Position numbers and translations under genes: made by a program. A stretch of 64,000 nucleotides of DNA from Xanthobacteraceae bacterium. Its GTDB lineage: Bacteria > Pseudomonadota > Alphaproteobacteria > Rhizobiales > Xanthobacteraceae. This document shows positions 19,291 to 30,099 of this stretch, piece by piece. The stretch lies in contig JAQSWY010000024.1 in NCBI GenBank assembly GCA_029266425.1, forward strand, positions 50,950 through 114,949, in the 5' to 3' direction. The notes under the pieces are model-generated. The model saw only the letters and a program-made list of their open reading frames with translations, was not told the DNA's origin and did no database searches. Position 1 is the stretch's first letter. Each line of letters starts with the position of its first letter.

Positions 19291-19345
19291 GCGTCGTCTG
19301 ACGATGGGCAACGTGGCGCATCGCTTTGGTTGGGGGGTATCGTCG

Positions 19346-19780
19346 ATGAAAGTTTGGTCGGGACTAAGGATCGGACTCCTCGCATTGGCAACGCTGTTCG
19401 GCGCGGTATCAATGGCGAGCGCCGCTGATGGCTCTATCCGCATCCGTATCTATAAGGCCGGGTTCGTGATAGGCGGATCAGCCGGAGAGGGCGTGCTGAC
19501 GTTTCAGGGCCGCAAATATCCGCTGTCGGTCGGGGGGCTGAGTTATGGCTTCACCTTCGGCGCTTCGGAGACCCGATTTCATGGAACGGTCAGGAATATA
19601 CGACGTCCGTCCGACGTTTCTGGGGTCTATGCCCAAGGCGGTGCCGGCGCCGCCCTTGGAAGGGGCGCGCAAGTCATCGTCCTAACTAACCAGAACGGCG
19701 CCATTTTGGAGCTAAGTGGCGAGCAAAAGGGCGTAATCGTCAGTCTTGATTTGAGCGGACTGGCTTTGTCGCTGAAGTGA
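19346..19780 (+). CDS. Exported hypothetical protein, possibly EipA/SYLF-like
   Basis: Signal peptide RIGLLALATLFGAVSMASA; glycine-rich beta segment AGFVIGGSAGEGVLTFQGRKYPLSVGGLSYGFTFGAS. Confidence 0.6.
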   Translation: MKVWSGLRIGLLALATLFGAVSMASAADGSIRIRIYKAGFVIGGSAGEGVLTFQGRKYPLSVGGLSYGFTFGASETRFHGTVRNIRRPSDVSGVYAQGGAGAALGRGAQVIVLTNQNGAILELSGEQKGVIVSLDLSGLALSLK

Positions 19781-19804
19781 AAATTGTCATGGAGTTTCGG
19801 CGCC

Positions 19805-19895
19805 CTCAATGAACTCCGCCCACGCTGCCATCAGCCTCCGGCGCTTGTCCAGTGCGTCGCCCCCAGCGATGGGCGCGCTCCACCTCGTCACCACC
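19805..19895 (-). pseudogene. Possible further recombinase-tail fragment
   Basis: Reverse-strand LDKRRRLMAAWAEFIEGAE parallels QRRKLMLAWEQFVCGAKVD at about 19015-19075; both look like degenerate copies of one tail. Confidence 0.35.
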
Positions 19896-20295
19896 CTGCG
19901 CAAAATTGCGCAGGCCTCCGCTGACAATTAGGCACGGGGTCTGCCGGCATTTCCGCGGACCCCGGCGCTGATGCCGGATGCCTGCGGAATCGCTCCCACC
20001 AAGCCGTTGCGGCTGCTGGATTTGGCTACTGCAGAAGCCTCAGATTTCCCGAGTGGAATCGCTCGCACTGCCCGTCTATGTGCGCTTGAACCCAGCAAGT
20101 ATCCAGGCGAGCAACGCTCCGAGTGCCAGAACTCCCAAAGGTGGGCCAATCCCAATCGCCAACCAAGTCCAAGCGGCGATAGCCGCCGCTCGCCGGCTGC
20201 TTGCCGAGAACGCTCATAAGTTTGACGGCACCTTCACTGTCGACGCCCAAATTAGATGCGAGTTGGAGTGGGAACCGAGTTCGATCGACCACTGA

Positions 20296-20660
20296 TACTT
20301 AACGCCGCCGCATCGGCAGCACCTCGCCGCCCTCTGGCGCCTTGTCGCCCATGGCCGCGGCGATGTCGCCGCCAATCCTTTTCGACGCCTTCCGCACCGG
20401 GTCATTGGCGAGATGCGCATGGCGTGCGGTTGTGGTCGCCTGGGTGCACCGCCACAGCCGGCGCGTTCAATACGATGGTCTTCTCTCCGGTCTTGGAATC
20501 CGGCAGCAACAGCAAGCCGCGGCCTACATCGTAATGCGCCCATTCGAGGTTGAGGATTTCGCTCAGCCGGGCGCCCGTGAACAGCAGAAGGCGCAGTGCA
20601 GCGGCGGCAAACTGGTCGATCGTCGTCCGCCGGACCCACGCCGACAGGTCCAGGGCAAGT
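20296..20660 (-). pseudogene. Tyrosine recombinase remnant with internal deletion
   Basis: RLLLFTGARLSEILNLEWAHYDVGRGLLLLPDSKTGEKTIVLNAPAVAV joined directly, out of frame, to TQATTTARHAHLANDPVRKASKRIGGDIAAAMGDKAPEGGEVLPMRRR*. Confidence 0.8.
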
Positions 20661-20785
20661 ATCGTTGGCTGAGCGGCGCTCGATATCCTTACTTCGGCAG
20701 AAATATTCGCACGGGACTGTCGGGGTGGCTCGGCCTGCTGCGTCCTAGAGCGGAGATGATCAAGCTGCTCTGTTGGAGACAAGCG

Positions 20786-21178
20786 ATGAACACGCCGGCG
20801 ATGCTCTGGACGGGTCGGGTACTCAGCGGCCTTTTTGCCTTGTTCATGCTCGGGGCCTCGATCGCGCCCAAGCTGCTCGGCCTGCCTGTGGCTGAGGAAA
20901 CCATGGCTCAGCTCGGCTGGCCGCCGGGCTATGCCTTGTTGATCGGCGTCATCGAGTTGGTCTGCGTCGTGCTCTACCTCATCCCGCGGACAAGCGTGCT
21001 CGGCGCGGTGCTCATGATGGGCCTGCTGGGCGGAGCTATGGCGACGCAGATCCGGGTGGACAATCCGCTCTTCAGCCACATCCTGTTCAGCCTCTATCTC
21101 GGGCTGTTCATGTGGGGCGGCCTATGGCTTCGCAGCCAGCGCGTCAGAGCCCTCTTTCCCATCCAGCAGGAAGCCTAG
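20786..21178 (+). CDS. DoxX-like membrane protein
   Basis: Four TM segments; SGLFALFMLGASIAPKLLGLPVAEETMAQLGWPPGYALLIGVIELVCVVLYLIPRT. Confidence 0.8.
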   Translation: MNTPAMLWTGRVLSGLFALFMLGASIAPKLLGLPVAEETMAQLGWPPGYALLIGVIELVCVVLYLIPRTSVLGAVLMMGLLGGAMATQIRVDNPLFSHILFSLYLGLFMWGGLWLRSQRVRALFPIQQEA

Positions 21179-21229
21179 GACCGGCTCCGCGGGTCTGGGT
21201 CCGTGGCATTCGTCGCGGCACCTGCCGTT

Positions 21230-21811
21230 TCACTGGATCCTGGCCGACCACAGCTCCAGTCGCCGGACCGTATCCTCGTACTCGGACGCGAGCGCATTGA
21301 GAGAGTTCGAGGTGCCCTCGTCGACATAGTCAGCGAGCCTGCGGTAGCGACGTACCTGGTCCTGCAGGAAGTTCGCCGACGCCTCGCCTTCAACGCCAAC
21401 CAGGACGTTGATGGCGCCGACCATTTCATAATCACGGAAGAGCGGGGTCGGGAATGGCAGAAACGCCGTCTTCGTTCCGTCCGGCTTTTCGGCGATGGCG
21501 GCAGCCCCGCGCACCATCCGCTTCTGCCGTATCGCAATCGCCATCGGGCATTCGTCGTGCGGAAGATGCGCACCATCGAGGGTCAGCAAGCGCCACGTGA
21601 CGCACCAGAGATCATGCGTCAGCGCCGGCGTGCGGCCGGCGAAGGCGATGCAGGCGGGGTTGTAATAGGTCAACGCGCCATGCGGGTCGGTCGTGTAGAT
21701 CGGGACCGACGCATCGTCGAACTCGGCAAACCCCTCCCCACGAGAGACAAGCTCGGCCGCTCTCCGCGCAATCTCGTCAGTAAGCTGAACGATCTGCATC
21801 CAGGTTCCCAA
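21230..21811 (-). CDS. PAS domain protein
   Basis: DASVPIYTTDPHGALTYYNPACIAFAGRTP...HDECPMAIAIRQ...AFLPFPTPLFRDYEMVGAINVLVGV. Confidence 0.78.
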   Translation of the reverse strand: MGTWMQIVQLTDEIARRAAELVSRGEGFAEFDDASVPIYTTDPHGALTYYNPACIAFAGRTPALTHDLWCVTWRLLTLDGAHLPHDECPMAIAIRQKRMVRGAAAIAEKPDGTKTAFLPFPTPLFRDYEMVGAINVLVGVEGEASANFLQDQVRRYRRLADYVDEGTSNSLNALASEYEDTVRRLELWSARIQ

Positions 21812-21984
21812 GCGAGCTGACTCGCACCTCGCACCTTGGTCTATCGATGCTCCCAGAGGGAAGATGTCGGTGGACCACGCGCAGCCGAACCAGCTGCAGG
21901 ATAGCAGCAGGGGCTATCGACTGCCACCACGCAGACGCTCGATGGCGGCCGACCTCCCGCTTTGGATGGCCGGAGCTGACGCCG

Positions 21985-22248
21985 TCAGGTCTGCGGTGGC
22001 CTCTCGCGCGCGGCTGCCTCTTCCACCGGCCGGTAATATGCGGGCGTGAAGTTCAATGAGCGTCCATCGGTGTCGTACCACCCCGAGGTAGGCCGCAGAT
22101 CGTCGTCACCGTTCTCAGATCGAGCGCTGAGGTCGCAATAAAAGCCCATGGCTTCCTCATCGCCGTTCCTCAGCCAGAGCGTCTCGCTCAGCCCTTCGAC
22201 GTCGAGGTCCAGCTTCAGGTGAGATATCGATCGCCAACCGTGGTTCAT
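21985..22248 (-). CDS. Small hypothetical protein
   Basis: MNHGWRSISHLKLDLDVEGLSETLWLRNGDEEAMGFYCDLSARSENGDDDLRP..., internal start of ORF 21985..22803. Confidence 0.4.
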   Translation of the reverse strand: MNHGWRSISHLKLDLDVEGLSETLWLRNGDEEAMGFYCDLSARSENGDDDLRPTSGWYDTDGRSLNFTPAYYRPVEEAAARERPPQT

Positions 22249-22887
22249 TGTGACCCGTATCCTGACTTCCGGACGCACCAGGGCGCGCCCTGCTCGGGCT
22301 CCGGAGCGATCAGATCCATGCGCCTCAGGCGGCGGCGCATCAAGCGCCGTGAATATCCGCGCCAACCACAAGTGCGGCCGCGTGGCTGACACTTGCAGTC
22401 GCCGACGCAGCAGCGACCATTGCAGACAGGTCGCGTCAGATAACCGACGATCGACATGGGGAAAGTGGCGCACGAGCGAGCGTCGCAGGGAACGACATCT
22501 TCCTCTCCATCGTTGCGGCCCACCGGCCGCGGAAGGAGACATGCCGCGACGCGTATAAAGCGGCGATTGGATTCGTGGTGGGATGCGTAAGGGCGCCGTA
22601 AAATCGGGCGGAACCCCCGAGCCGGTGCCTTGCGCCAGCGCCCCTGTTTTGCTGCGTTGCAACGGTCTTCGGTGGCCTTGCCACCGGAGGTCCGATGCCG
22701 CTTCCCCTCCCAGCCCCCGGGGAGGCGGCACTGGCGCCGTGACGCCGGCGCTAGTCTTCGCGCCCGATCCTCGGACCTGCAGCTTGATCCCGAAACGGGT
22801 CACCGGCGATGAAAGGTCCGCGCGTCCATGCCTGGGCCGATCGACACCGCGCGCCTTGCCGCTGTAAGGGTGCGTGACGAAGACCCC

Positions 22888-23640
22888 TCAGACTAGGACG
22901 AATCCGCCATCCACCCCGAGCACCTGTCCGGTGATCCAGCCGGCGCTGGGCATGGCGAGGGCGACGATCCACGATGCAACGTCATCGGGCTCGCCGCGCC
23001 GTCCCAACGGGATGGTGGAGCGCTCCTCGGCCTTGACGGCTTCTGCTGCCTCCTCCGACAACCCCATCCGTTCGCGAAGGAAAGCCGTTTCGACAGGACC
23101 GGACGCAACCGCGTTGACGCGGATGCCCTTTGGGGCCAGCTCGAGCGCCCAACAGCGGGTCAACTGCTCAAGGGCGGCCTTGCTCGCCGCGTAATCGGCG
23201 AACCCGGGCGTCGGCCTCTGGGCAAGCGTGCTCGACACGTTGACGATGGAGCCGCGAGCAGCCGCGAGGTGCTGAAGCGCCGCGGCCGCGAGCAAGGTTG
23301 GGCCGACGACGTTCACCGAATAGATCGCATTGATCCGATCGGCCGTCGCGTCTGCGAGCCCCATCGGCACCCCGGCGCCTGCATTGTTCACCAGCACGTC
23401 GAGCCGCCCCCATAATGTCAGCGCCTTCTCAACGGTCCGGTGGACGTCCTTCGGGTCGCTCGCGTCGGCAACCAGGCCCTCGATGCCTGCGGCATCGGCC
23501 GTGACCTCGTCGAGCGCGCCCTGCCGGCGACCGGTGATGAGCACCTTGGCGCCAGCAGCAGAAAAGCGACGCGCCGCGGCGAGACCGATCCCTCCGCCGC
23601 CGCCCGTGACGATGACAACCCGGTCCTTCAAGGTTTCCAT
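22888..23640 (-). CDS. Short-chain dehydrogenase/reductase
   Basis: VIVTGGGGGIGLAAARRF, NNAGAG, YAASKAALEQL, GWITGQVLGVDGG. Confidence 0.93.
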   Translation of the reverse strand: METLKDRVVIVTGGGGGIGLAAARRFSAAGAKVLITGRRQGALDEVTADAAGIEGLVADASDPKDVHRTVEKALTLWGRLDVLVNNAGAGVPMGLADATADRINAIYSVNVVGPTLLAAAALQHLAAARGSIVNVSSTLAQRPTPGFADYAASKAALEQLTRCWALELAPKGIRVNAVASGPVETAFLRERMGLSEEAAEAVKAEERSTIPLGRRGEPDDVASWIVALAMPSAGWITGQVLGVDGGFVLV

Positions 23641-23816
23641 GCTCTTCAGTTCCATGAGGCGGCTGCATAAGGCGGCGCAGATACGGCCGCATGATGGGAC
23701 TTGGCCCAACCGTTCGTGTGTCGTGAACCGGATGCGGGCAGCTGAGATCCGCCCGCCCGCAATCTTTGCGAAACGTGCCCGATCCCGAGTCGAGCTCAGG
23801 ATCGGAAACCACCGCT

Positions 23817-24806
23817 TCAGCCCTTGATGAATGCCAGAAGGTCCGGGTTCACCACCTCGGCGTAAGTGGTGCACATCCCGTGCGGGAACGTCTCATAGAC
23901 CTTGAGTGTCCCCTTCTTCAGCAGCTTCACCGACAGCAGCGCGGAATCCGCGATCGGCACGATCTGATCATCGTCGCCGTGCATGACGAGCGTCGGGACG
24001 TCGATGGCCCTCAGATCTTCGGTGAAGTCGGTTTCCGAGAAGGCTTTGATGCCGTCATAGTGGGCCTTGGCACCACCCATCATGCCCTGCCGCCACCAGT
24101 TCTGGATGACGCCCGGGATCGGCTTCGCGCCCGGCCGATTGAAGCCGTAGAACGGACCTGAGGGGAAATCCAGATAGAATTGCGCCCGGTTGTCGGCGAG
24201 CGCCTTGCGCAGGCCGTCGAACACCTCGACCGGAAGGCCGCCGGGGTTCGCCTCCGTCTTCACCATGATCGGCGGCACGGCGCCGATAATGATGAGCTTG
24301 GCGACGCGGCCTTGGGGCTGGCCGTAGCGAGCCACATAGCGCGTTGCCTCGCCGCCTCCGGTCGAATGGCCGATATGGATGGCGTTCCCGAGGGCGAGAT
24401 GCTCGACGACGGCCGCGACATCCGCGGCATAGTGGTCCATGTCATGACCTTCACCGGCCTGCTCCGAGCGGCCGTGGCCCCGTCGATCGTGCGCCACCAC
24501 ACGATATCCCTTGCCGACGAAGAAGAGCATCTGAGCATCCCAATCGTCGGAGCTCAACGGCCAGCCGTGATGAAAGACGATCGGCTGAGCGCTCTTGGGG
24601 CCCCAGTCCTTGTAGAAGATCTCGACGCCGTCCTTCGTGGTGATCGTGTCCACGTTCCTGTCTCCGCTTTTCGGATTGATTGGCTGGTTTGCCTGAGCGA
24701 GCGCTGGAAGCACCGGTAAGCCGGCGAGTATTCCCGAGCTCAGGGCGAACGCGAGGATATCGCGGCGAGCCGGGCCCGACGGACCAGGCAATTCTGGTTC
24801 GGCCAT
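23817..24806 (-). CDS. Alpha/beta hydrolase, non-haem haloperoxidase-like, Tat/Sec exported
   Basis: [25 protein letters not shown] leader; [48 protein letters not shown]. Confidence 0.9.
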   Translation of the reverse strand: MAEPELPGPSGPARRDILAFALSSGILAGLPVLPALAQANQPINPKSGDRNVDTITTKDGVEIFYKDWGPKSAQPIVFHHGWPLSSDDWDAQMLFFVGKGYRVVAHDRRGHGRSEQAGEGHDMDHYAADVAAVVEHLALGNAIHIGHSTGGGEATRYVARYGQPQGRVAKLIIIGAVPPIMVKTEANPGGLPVEVFDGLRKALADNRAQFYLDFPSGPFYGFNRPGAKPIPGVIQNWWRQGMMGGAKAHYDGIKAFSETDFTEDLRAIDVPTLVMHGDDDQIVPIADSALLSVKLLKKGTLKVYETFPHGMCTTYAEVVNPDLLAFIKG

Positions 24807-24973
24807 TTGCCGCTCCGTTGTTGGTTGATGTCTTCTCGTGGCGTGGGGCGGTAACGTGACGTGGGCGCTAATCGGTGAGCACAGGCTCGCAAACCGCCCA
24901 CGGCCGCCGGCATCCGCTGCCCCCGGCGTTGGCAGGACGCCGCTCCAGCGCACGCCGGCTACTGTGGGACGTC

Positions 24974-25426
24974 TCACTTGATGGGAAACGCCAGTTCCTT
25001 CTCTTTCGTGTCGACGACGAAGACCGCAAGCAACCGTGCGGGCTCGGTTTTGCTGGCGTTCTCGCTCACGCCATGCCGGTCGCCGGGGTATTCGGAGAAG
25101 CTCTCGCCCGCGCGATAGGTCTTGACGGGACCTTCATTGACCTGACTGCGGATCGCCCCTTCGAGGACGGTCGCGTAGATGAAGGCCGAATCAGGGTGGG
25201 TATGGGCCGCGTCGACCCCGCCGCCCACGTACTCGACAAGAACACCCTTGATGCTCTTGCCGGGCACGTTGGGAAGCTCGTGCTCATAGACGAGGGTGAC
25301 CTTGGACGGGGGTCCACTGGCGCTCGTGTCGTGAGCACTTGCGACGCCAACCGTTACCAGGAGCGCGATAAGCGCGCTGACTGTCACGACAAGCACGCCT
25401 GCAGCATTTCGTGGTTCACTGGCCAT
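24974..25426 (-). CDS. Exported cupin-domain protein
   Basis: Signal peptide plus [47 protein letters not shown]. Confidence 0.88.
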   Translation of the reverse strand: MASEPRNAAGVLVVTVSALIALLVTVGVASAHDTSASGPPSKVTLVYEHELPNVPGKSIKGVLVEYVGGGVDAAHTHPDSAFIYATVLEGAIRSQVNEGPVKTYRAGESFSEYPGDRHGVSENASKTEPARLLAVFVVDTKEKELAFPIK

Positions 25427-25479
25427 TGTGACCGCCTTTTCCTGTCAAAACTGACGTCGAACGATCCCGCGCGTGCAGC

Positions 25480-26235
25480 TCAAGCTGCCACGGCGCGAGA
25501 GGCGAACCATTGCTCGAAACTGATCTTTCCGAGGTGCGGATCGTTGTCCGAAACGAGGCTCGACTCGCCAAGCTTCACCCCGAAATAGCGAGCCTCGGGC
25601 GATGCTTCGACCGGCCGCTTGTCGCCGGTCGCCGTCAGGTACTTGGCGAGCAGATCACTCATCCGGAAGCGTTCGGGGCCGGAGATCTCGATCATCGCGT
25701 TTCGCGGCGGCGCCAGCGCCACATCGGCCATGATGTCCGCGACGTCGTCGGAGGCGATGGGCTGAATCAGGGTTGCGGGCACAACCACCTTGTCGTCTGC
25801 CGATGCGGACTTGGCGATCGCGCCAAGGAACTCGAGGAACTGCGTGGAATGGATGATCGTATAGGGGATATCTGACTCCCTGATCATCGTTTCCTGCACG
25901 AGCTTTGCCCGGAAATAGCCGCTGTCCTGGAGCCGCTCGGTGCCGACCACCGAGAGCGCGACGTAGTGCCCGATACCGTGCGCCTTTGCCGACGCAATCA
26001 GGTTTCCGGTCGACGTGCGGAAGAACTCGAGGGCGGGCTCGTCTTCGAACGAGGGAGAGTTCGAAAGATCAATGAGGATCTGGGCCCCACTGAGCGCTTT
26101 ATCGAGTCCTTCGCCGGTCAGCGAATTGAGCCCGGTCTGCGGCGAGCCGGCGACCACCTCGTGCCCGGCGCGGCGCAAACGCTCGACGGTCTTCGATCCG
26201 ATAAGGCCGGTGCCACCATTCACAACGATCTTCAT
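25480..26235 (-). CDS. NAD(P)-binding NmrA/SDR-a family protein
   Basis: MKIVVNGGTGLIGSKTVERLRRAGHEVVAGSP; GIGHYVALSVVGTERLQDSGYFRAKLVQE. Confidence 0.9.
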   Translation of the reverse strand: MKIVVNGGTGLIGSKTVERLRRAGHEVVAGSPQTGLNSLTGEGLDKALSGAQILIDLSNSPSFEDEPALEFFRTSTGNLIASAKAHGIGHYVALSVVGTERLQDSGYFRAKLVQETMIRESDIPYTIIHSTQFLEFLGAIAKSASADDKVVVPATLIQPIASDDVADIMADVALAPPRNAMIEISGPERFRMSDLLAKYLTATGDKRPVEASPEARYFGVKLGESSLVSDNDPHLGKISFEQWFASRAVAA

Positions 26236-26614
26236 GAAGTGCCTCCTTCAATTCTTCTGGGTAGTAGCCGTCGGTGGAAAGGGCGGAAACGAGGGCGCCC
26301 AGTCGAAATGCCCCCCCGCCGGGAAGTCGACGCCGACGTCCGCACTCGTCTTCGCCAATATTCTCGCGTTCGACGTGTACTATTGAAATCTCTACTCGCT
26401 GCTTGCGGCCGGTCTCATCGCGGGGCAACCGCGCAACAAGACTGGATGCTGCTGCGAGCAACGAGCCGAAGTATCTCATCGAAGACAGCAGGCGGGCTAT
26501 TACGCCAACGAACGGCGTGCCTAGTGTCGGAGTCTAGGAAAACACGACCTGGGTCTAGGTTCGAGACCTGACGACGTTCGAGCGGGCACGTGGCTCGATC
26601 CGAACGGAACGGCA

Positions 26615-28090
26615 CTAGGCGCGGAGAATCGTCTGGATCGCGTTCAGGAAGACGCGTGCACCGCGTTGCTGCTTATGATCCGGAGAATCGGCGGGGGTGC
26701 CTGCCTGGCTCCGCTGAGCCAAGATCTCGGCGAGCTTCTCGGCGATGATCGGGCGCCGGGCGAGGATCGCCGCACACACCTTTTCGTCGATCTCGTAAAG
26801 GGCAACGTCGGTCAAAGCTTTCAGAGTTCCGGGCTCGGCATCGGCCCAGAGGCCGGTCTGCCCGAGGTAGTCACCGGGCGCGAGCCGTCCGCCATCGCGA
26901 TCGCCAATCGATATCGCCACGACACCGCGCTGAACGATCATCAGGCTCGCCACCTTGTCCCCCTGGTGGGCGATCGCTTCACCCTTGCGGAACTCCCGCG
27001 AAACAGCAGCGTCCGCGAATTCCCTTTGCTCGTCCGCCGTCAGCGGCTCAAATGCGGGGATCGCCCTTATCAGCTCGAGCGGCGTCGCCGGGGACGGAGC
27101 AGTCTCGTCCGTTGGAATGTGCGCCAGGTAGGACACCGAGGAGAGCGGCGCGGCAAACAGCAGGCCCATCGACTTCGCGTGCCGATAGGCGAGATCGAAC
27201 ACCTCGTTCTTTGCCAGTACCCCCTGCGAGGGAGCTGCGACCCAGAACTGCAGCTCGACCTCGATAGCCACGGCATCCAGCGCCTTTAGAGCGACCACGG
27301 GTTGGGGTTCGGTCAGGATCGTGCCGGAATTCAGCAGCGCGTCACGCATGATAGCAATCACGCTCGATGGCAGGCGCGTGGGCGCAATTCGAACCGATAG
27401 ACTTACGCGGTGATGTTCATCCGGGCGACTGACATTGGTCAATTCCAGCTTGGCGAGGGAACTGTTCGGCACAACGACCACGTTGCTTTCCGGCGTCAAA
27501 ATGTTGGTCGAACGCCAGGTGCTTTCTACTACTCGACCCTGGACGCCATTGTTGAGAAGTATCCAGTCGCCCAAGGCGTAAGGTCGGCCCAGAGTGAGGG
27601 CTATACCCGAGAAGACGTCACTCAGCGTATTTTGAAGTGCCAGGCCGACAATGATCGCGACGGCGCCGGATGTCGCGATCAATGTCCCGATCGGCGCCCC
27701 GAACACGAAGGCGAGCACCGAGAGGGCCATGCCGAGATAGACGATCCCGACGACGAGATCCTGAAGTAGTCTCGCCTCGCGCGGCTTGCCTTCCAGCACA
27801 AGATAGATCCGCACCACGCCGATGATCGCCCAGGCGAGATGGAGCCACCAAAGGAATTTGGCCGCAGCGATGAGCAGCAGCGCGCCGGTATCCGTGGTGC
27901 CGCTGTCCTCATAGCGGAACGGGACCAGGTCCGCGGAGACCAGGATCGCCGTCATCACACCGAAGAATGCAAGCTGTGCCAGCATCCTGGTGTTCGCCCG
28001 ATACTGCGGCACCAGATGCCAGACAACGATTCCGGCGACGCCGACAACGATCAATTGCCAGATCGGCGACCAGTAGAGTGAGCTCGGCAT
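26615..28090 (-). CDS. MscS-family mechanosensitive channel with C-terminal cNMP-binding domain
   Basis: VAIIVGLALQNTLSDVFSGIALTLGRPYALGDWILL; C-terminal EFRKGEAIAHQGDKVASLMIVQRGVVAIS. Confidence 0.9.
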   Translation of the reverse strand: MPSSLYWSPIWQLIVVGVAGIVVWHLVPQYRANTRMLAQLAFFGVMTAILVSADLVPFRYEDSGTTDTGALLLIAAAKFLWWLHLAWAIIGVVRIYLVLEGKPREARLLQDLVVGIVYLGMALSVLAFVFGAPIGTLIATSGAVAIIVGLALQNTLSDVFSGIALTLGRPYALGDWILLNNGVQGRVVESTWRSTNILTPESNVVVVPNSSLAKLELTNVSRPDEHHRVSLSVRIAPTRLPSSVIAIMRDALLNSGTILTEPQPVVALKALDAVAIEVELQFWVAAPSQGVLAKNEVFDLAYRHAKSMGLLFAAPLSSVSYLAHIPTDETAPSPATPLELIRAIPAFEPLTADEQREFADAAVSREFRKGEAIAHQGDKVASLMIVQRGVVAISIGDRDGGRLAPGDYLGQTGLWADAEPGTLKALTDVALYEIDEKVCAAILARRPIIAEKLAEILAQRSQAGTPADSPDHKQQRGARVFLNAIQTILRA

Positions 28091-28509
28091 GGAGGACTCT
28101 GATCATCTTGATGGGGCGAGAGGCAATTGCCACGATTTCGCGGGGAGGAATCCTCCCTCTCTGGCCTCGACAAGCAATCTATCCGTCGGTCTTGGGAGAG
28201 AGCTCGGGCTCCTATCCGAAGGTGTAGATGACGCATTATTCCACAGTCTTTGGTAACGGCCGGCCATGACAGGTATTTGGAACCGGCTATCGAGGCGAGA
28301 AAACTTCAGCTCCAAGGTTTCCTCCGGGAGACAGCAATCACGACTGCCGGGGGGCAAGGACACCTACACGTTGGTATGGGCTCGGCTGGACTCCGAGGCC
28401 GTAGCCGCGCGGCCCGCCGCGATCGTAAAGCTACGGCAACAAACACAGGCACGCTTGAGCAAATCTCGGACGGCGACTGCGCCGGCGCCCGTGCAAGGGA
28501 ACAATTGTC

Positions 28510-29121
28510 ATGTTGCTTTACTACGCCATCGGCACCTCCAGTCTTGCGAGCCACGTTGCCATGGAAGAGGCGAAGCTCGAATTTCGTCTCTCGAAGGTGG
28601 ACCTGAAGACGAGACGTGACGAAGGCGGGGACGACTTCACTCAGATAAATCCGAAGGGATATGTGCCGGCACTTGAGTTCCCCAATGGCGAGCTCTTGAC
28701 CGAGAACATCGCAATTCTCTCATGGGTCGCCGAGAAAGCGCCGCAGCTGGCTCCATCCGGAACATTGGCACGAATCCGGCTCATTGAGACGCTCGCCTAT
28801 ATCTCCACGGAAATACACAACAACTTCAAGCCGTTTGACCGGCCCGATGCTGGCTCGAACGAACGAAATGGGGCTCGGGCCATCATCGCAGAGCGGCTCA
28901 GACTCATCGCGGCAACGATCGGGGAAGAGGGGTACGTGCTGGGAAGTCACTTCACCGTGGCTGACGTCTATCTGTTCGTCACCCTGCAATGGGTCGTGAA
29001 ATTCGACGTGCCGCTTAGCGTGAAGCTCAAGAACTACATGAGCCGGATCAATCGCCGACCCGCGGTGTCACAAGCGCTCGCAAGAGAAGACGCCCGGGAA
29101 ATGGCCCCCATTGCGTCGTGA
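28510..29121 (+). CDS. Glutathione S-transferase
   Basis: NPKGYVPALEFPNGELLTENIAILSWVAEKAP; FTVADVYLFVTLQWV. Confidence 0.92.
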   Translation: MLLYYAIGTSSLASHVAMEEAKLEFRLSKVDLKTRRDEGGDDFTQINPKGYVPALEFPNGELLTENIAILSWVAEKAPQLAPSGTLARIRLIETLAYISTEIHNNFKPFDRPDAGSNERNGARAIIAERLRLIAATIGEEGYVLGSHFTVADVYLFVTLQWVVKFDVPLSVKLKNYMSRINRRPAVSQALAREDAREMAPIAS

Positions 29122-29167
29122 GGACTGCGCATCGAGCTATCCATACTCGCTACGAGGAGTGATATCG

Positions 29168-29790
29168 ATGAGAATAGTGGTGGTTGGGGGAACGGGCCTG
29201 ATCGGCTCCAGGCTCATCACGCTACTGGGCAAGGGCAATCACTAAGTGAGGTCCGCCTCCCGGTCGTCTGGCGTGGATACGATCACCGGCGAAGGTCTGG
29301 CAGATGCACTGGCCGGAATGGATGTCGTGGTCGGCGGAGCCGGAGGCGGCCCTGCGGTTCTTCCAGGCATCGACAGGCAATCTCCTCGCTGCGGAGCGCA
29401 TCGCCGGCGTAGGGCACCATGTCGCTCTGTCGGTTGTCGGAACCGACAGGCAGCCCGACAGCGGATTTTTCCGGGCGAAGACGGCGCAGGAAGATCTGAT
29501 CCGCGCCTCGAACCGGCCCTACACGATCCTGAAGTCGACCCCGTTCTTCGAATATATTCCCGGGATCGTCGAGGCCGCGTCGGACGGTGATGTGCTTCGG
29601 GTGTCCACTGCGTCCATCCAGCCGATTGCGGCCGACGATGTGGTGATCGCCCTGCGCGATGTTGCGCTGGGCGGTCCGCAGAACCGCGAAATCGAGGTGG
29701 TCGGCCCCGATCGATTCCATCTGAACGAGCTCGCCGAGCAAATCCTTGCGGCCAATTCCGATCCACGCGCCGTGATCGCCGGCGGCCGGA
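29168..29790 (+). pseudogene. NmrA-like NAD(P)-binding protein, decayed paralogue of 25480..26235
   Basis: MRIVVVGGTGLIGSRLITLLGKGNH* stops early; VDTITGEGLADALAGMDVVV in a second frame; ALRFFQASTGNLLAAERIAGVGHHVALSVVGTDRQPDSGFFRAK in a third. Confidence 0.85.
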
Positions 29791-30020
29791 TCGGCCTCGG
29801 CTACCTCGGCAGCCAGCCGGCGCAGGGCGGCTATGTGATCGCCTCGCAGGTGCTCACCGCGCTGTATTTCGGGTACCTTATCGTGCTGTTTTTCGTCGGA
29901 TACTTCGAGCGAGCGAAGCCACGCCCGAATTCCATCGCCGAGGCCATATTGTCCGACGGCAAGCGTCACGCGCCCCGTCGCATCTCCGGTCGAGAGCGGC
30001 AAGTGAGCAAGCGCGCCTAG
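29790..30020 (+). pseudogene. 3' end of a cytochrome b (bc1) gene fused in frame to the NmrA remnant
   Basis: GYLGSQPAQGGYVIASQVLTALYFGYLIVLFFVGYFERAKPRPNSIAEAIL resembles the cytochrome b C-terminal TM helix; nothing upstream matches cytochrome b. Confidence 0.72.
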
Positions 30021-30099
30021 CCACGCCTTAAGCCCGCGTCTCGCTGGCCGGCAGCCAGGCTTTTGCGACGAAATCCCCGACGACTGGCCATCAGAAACA

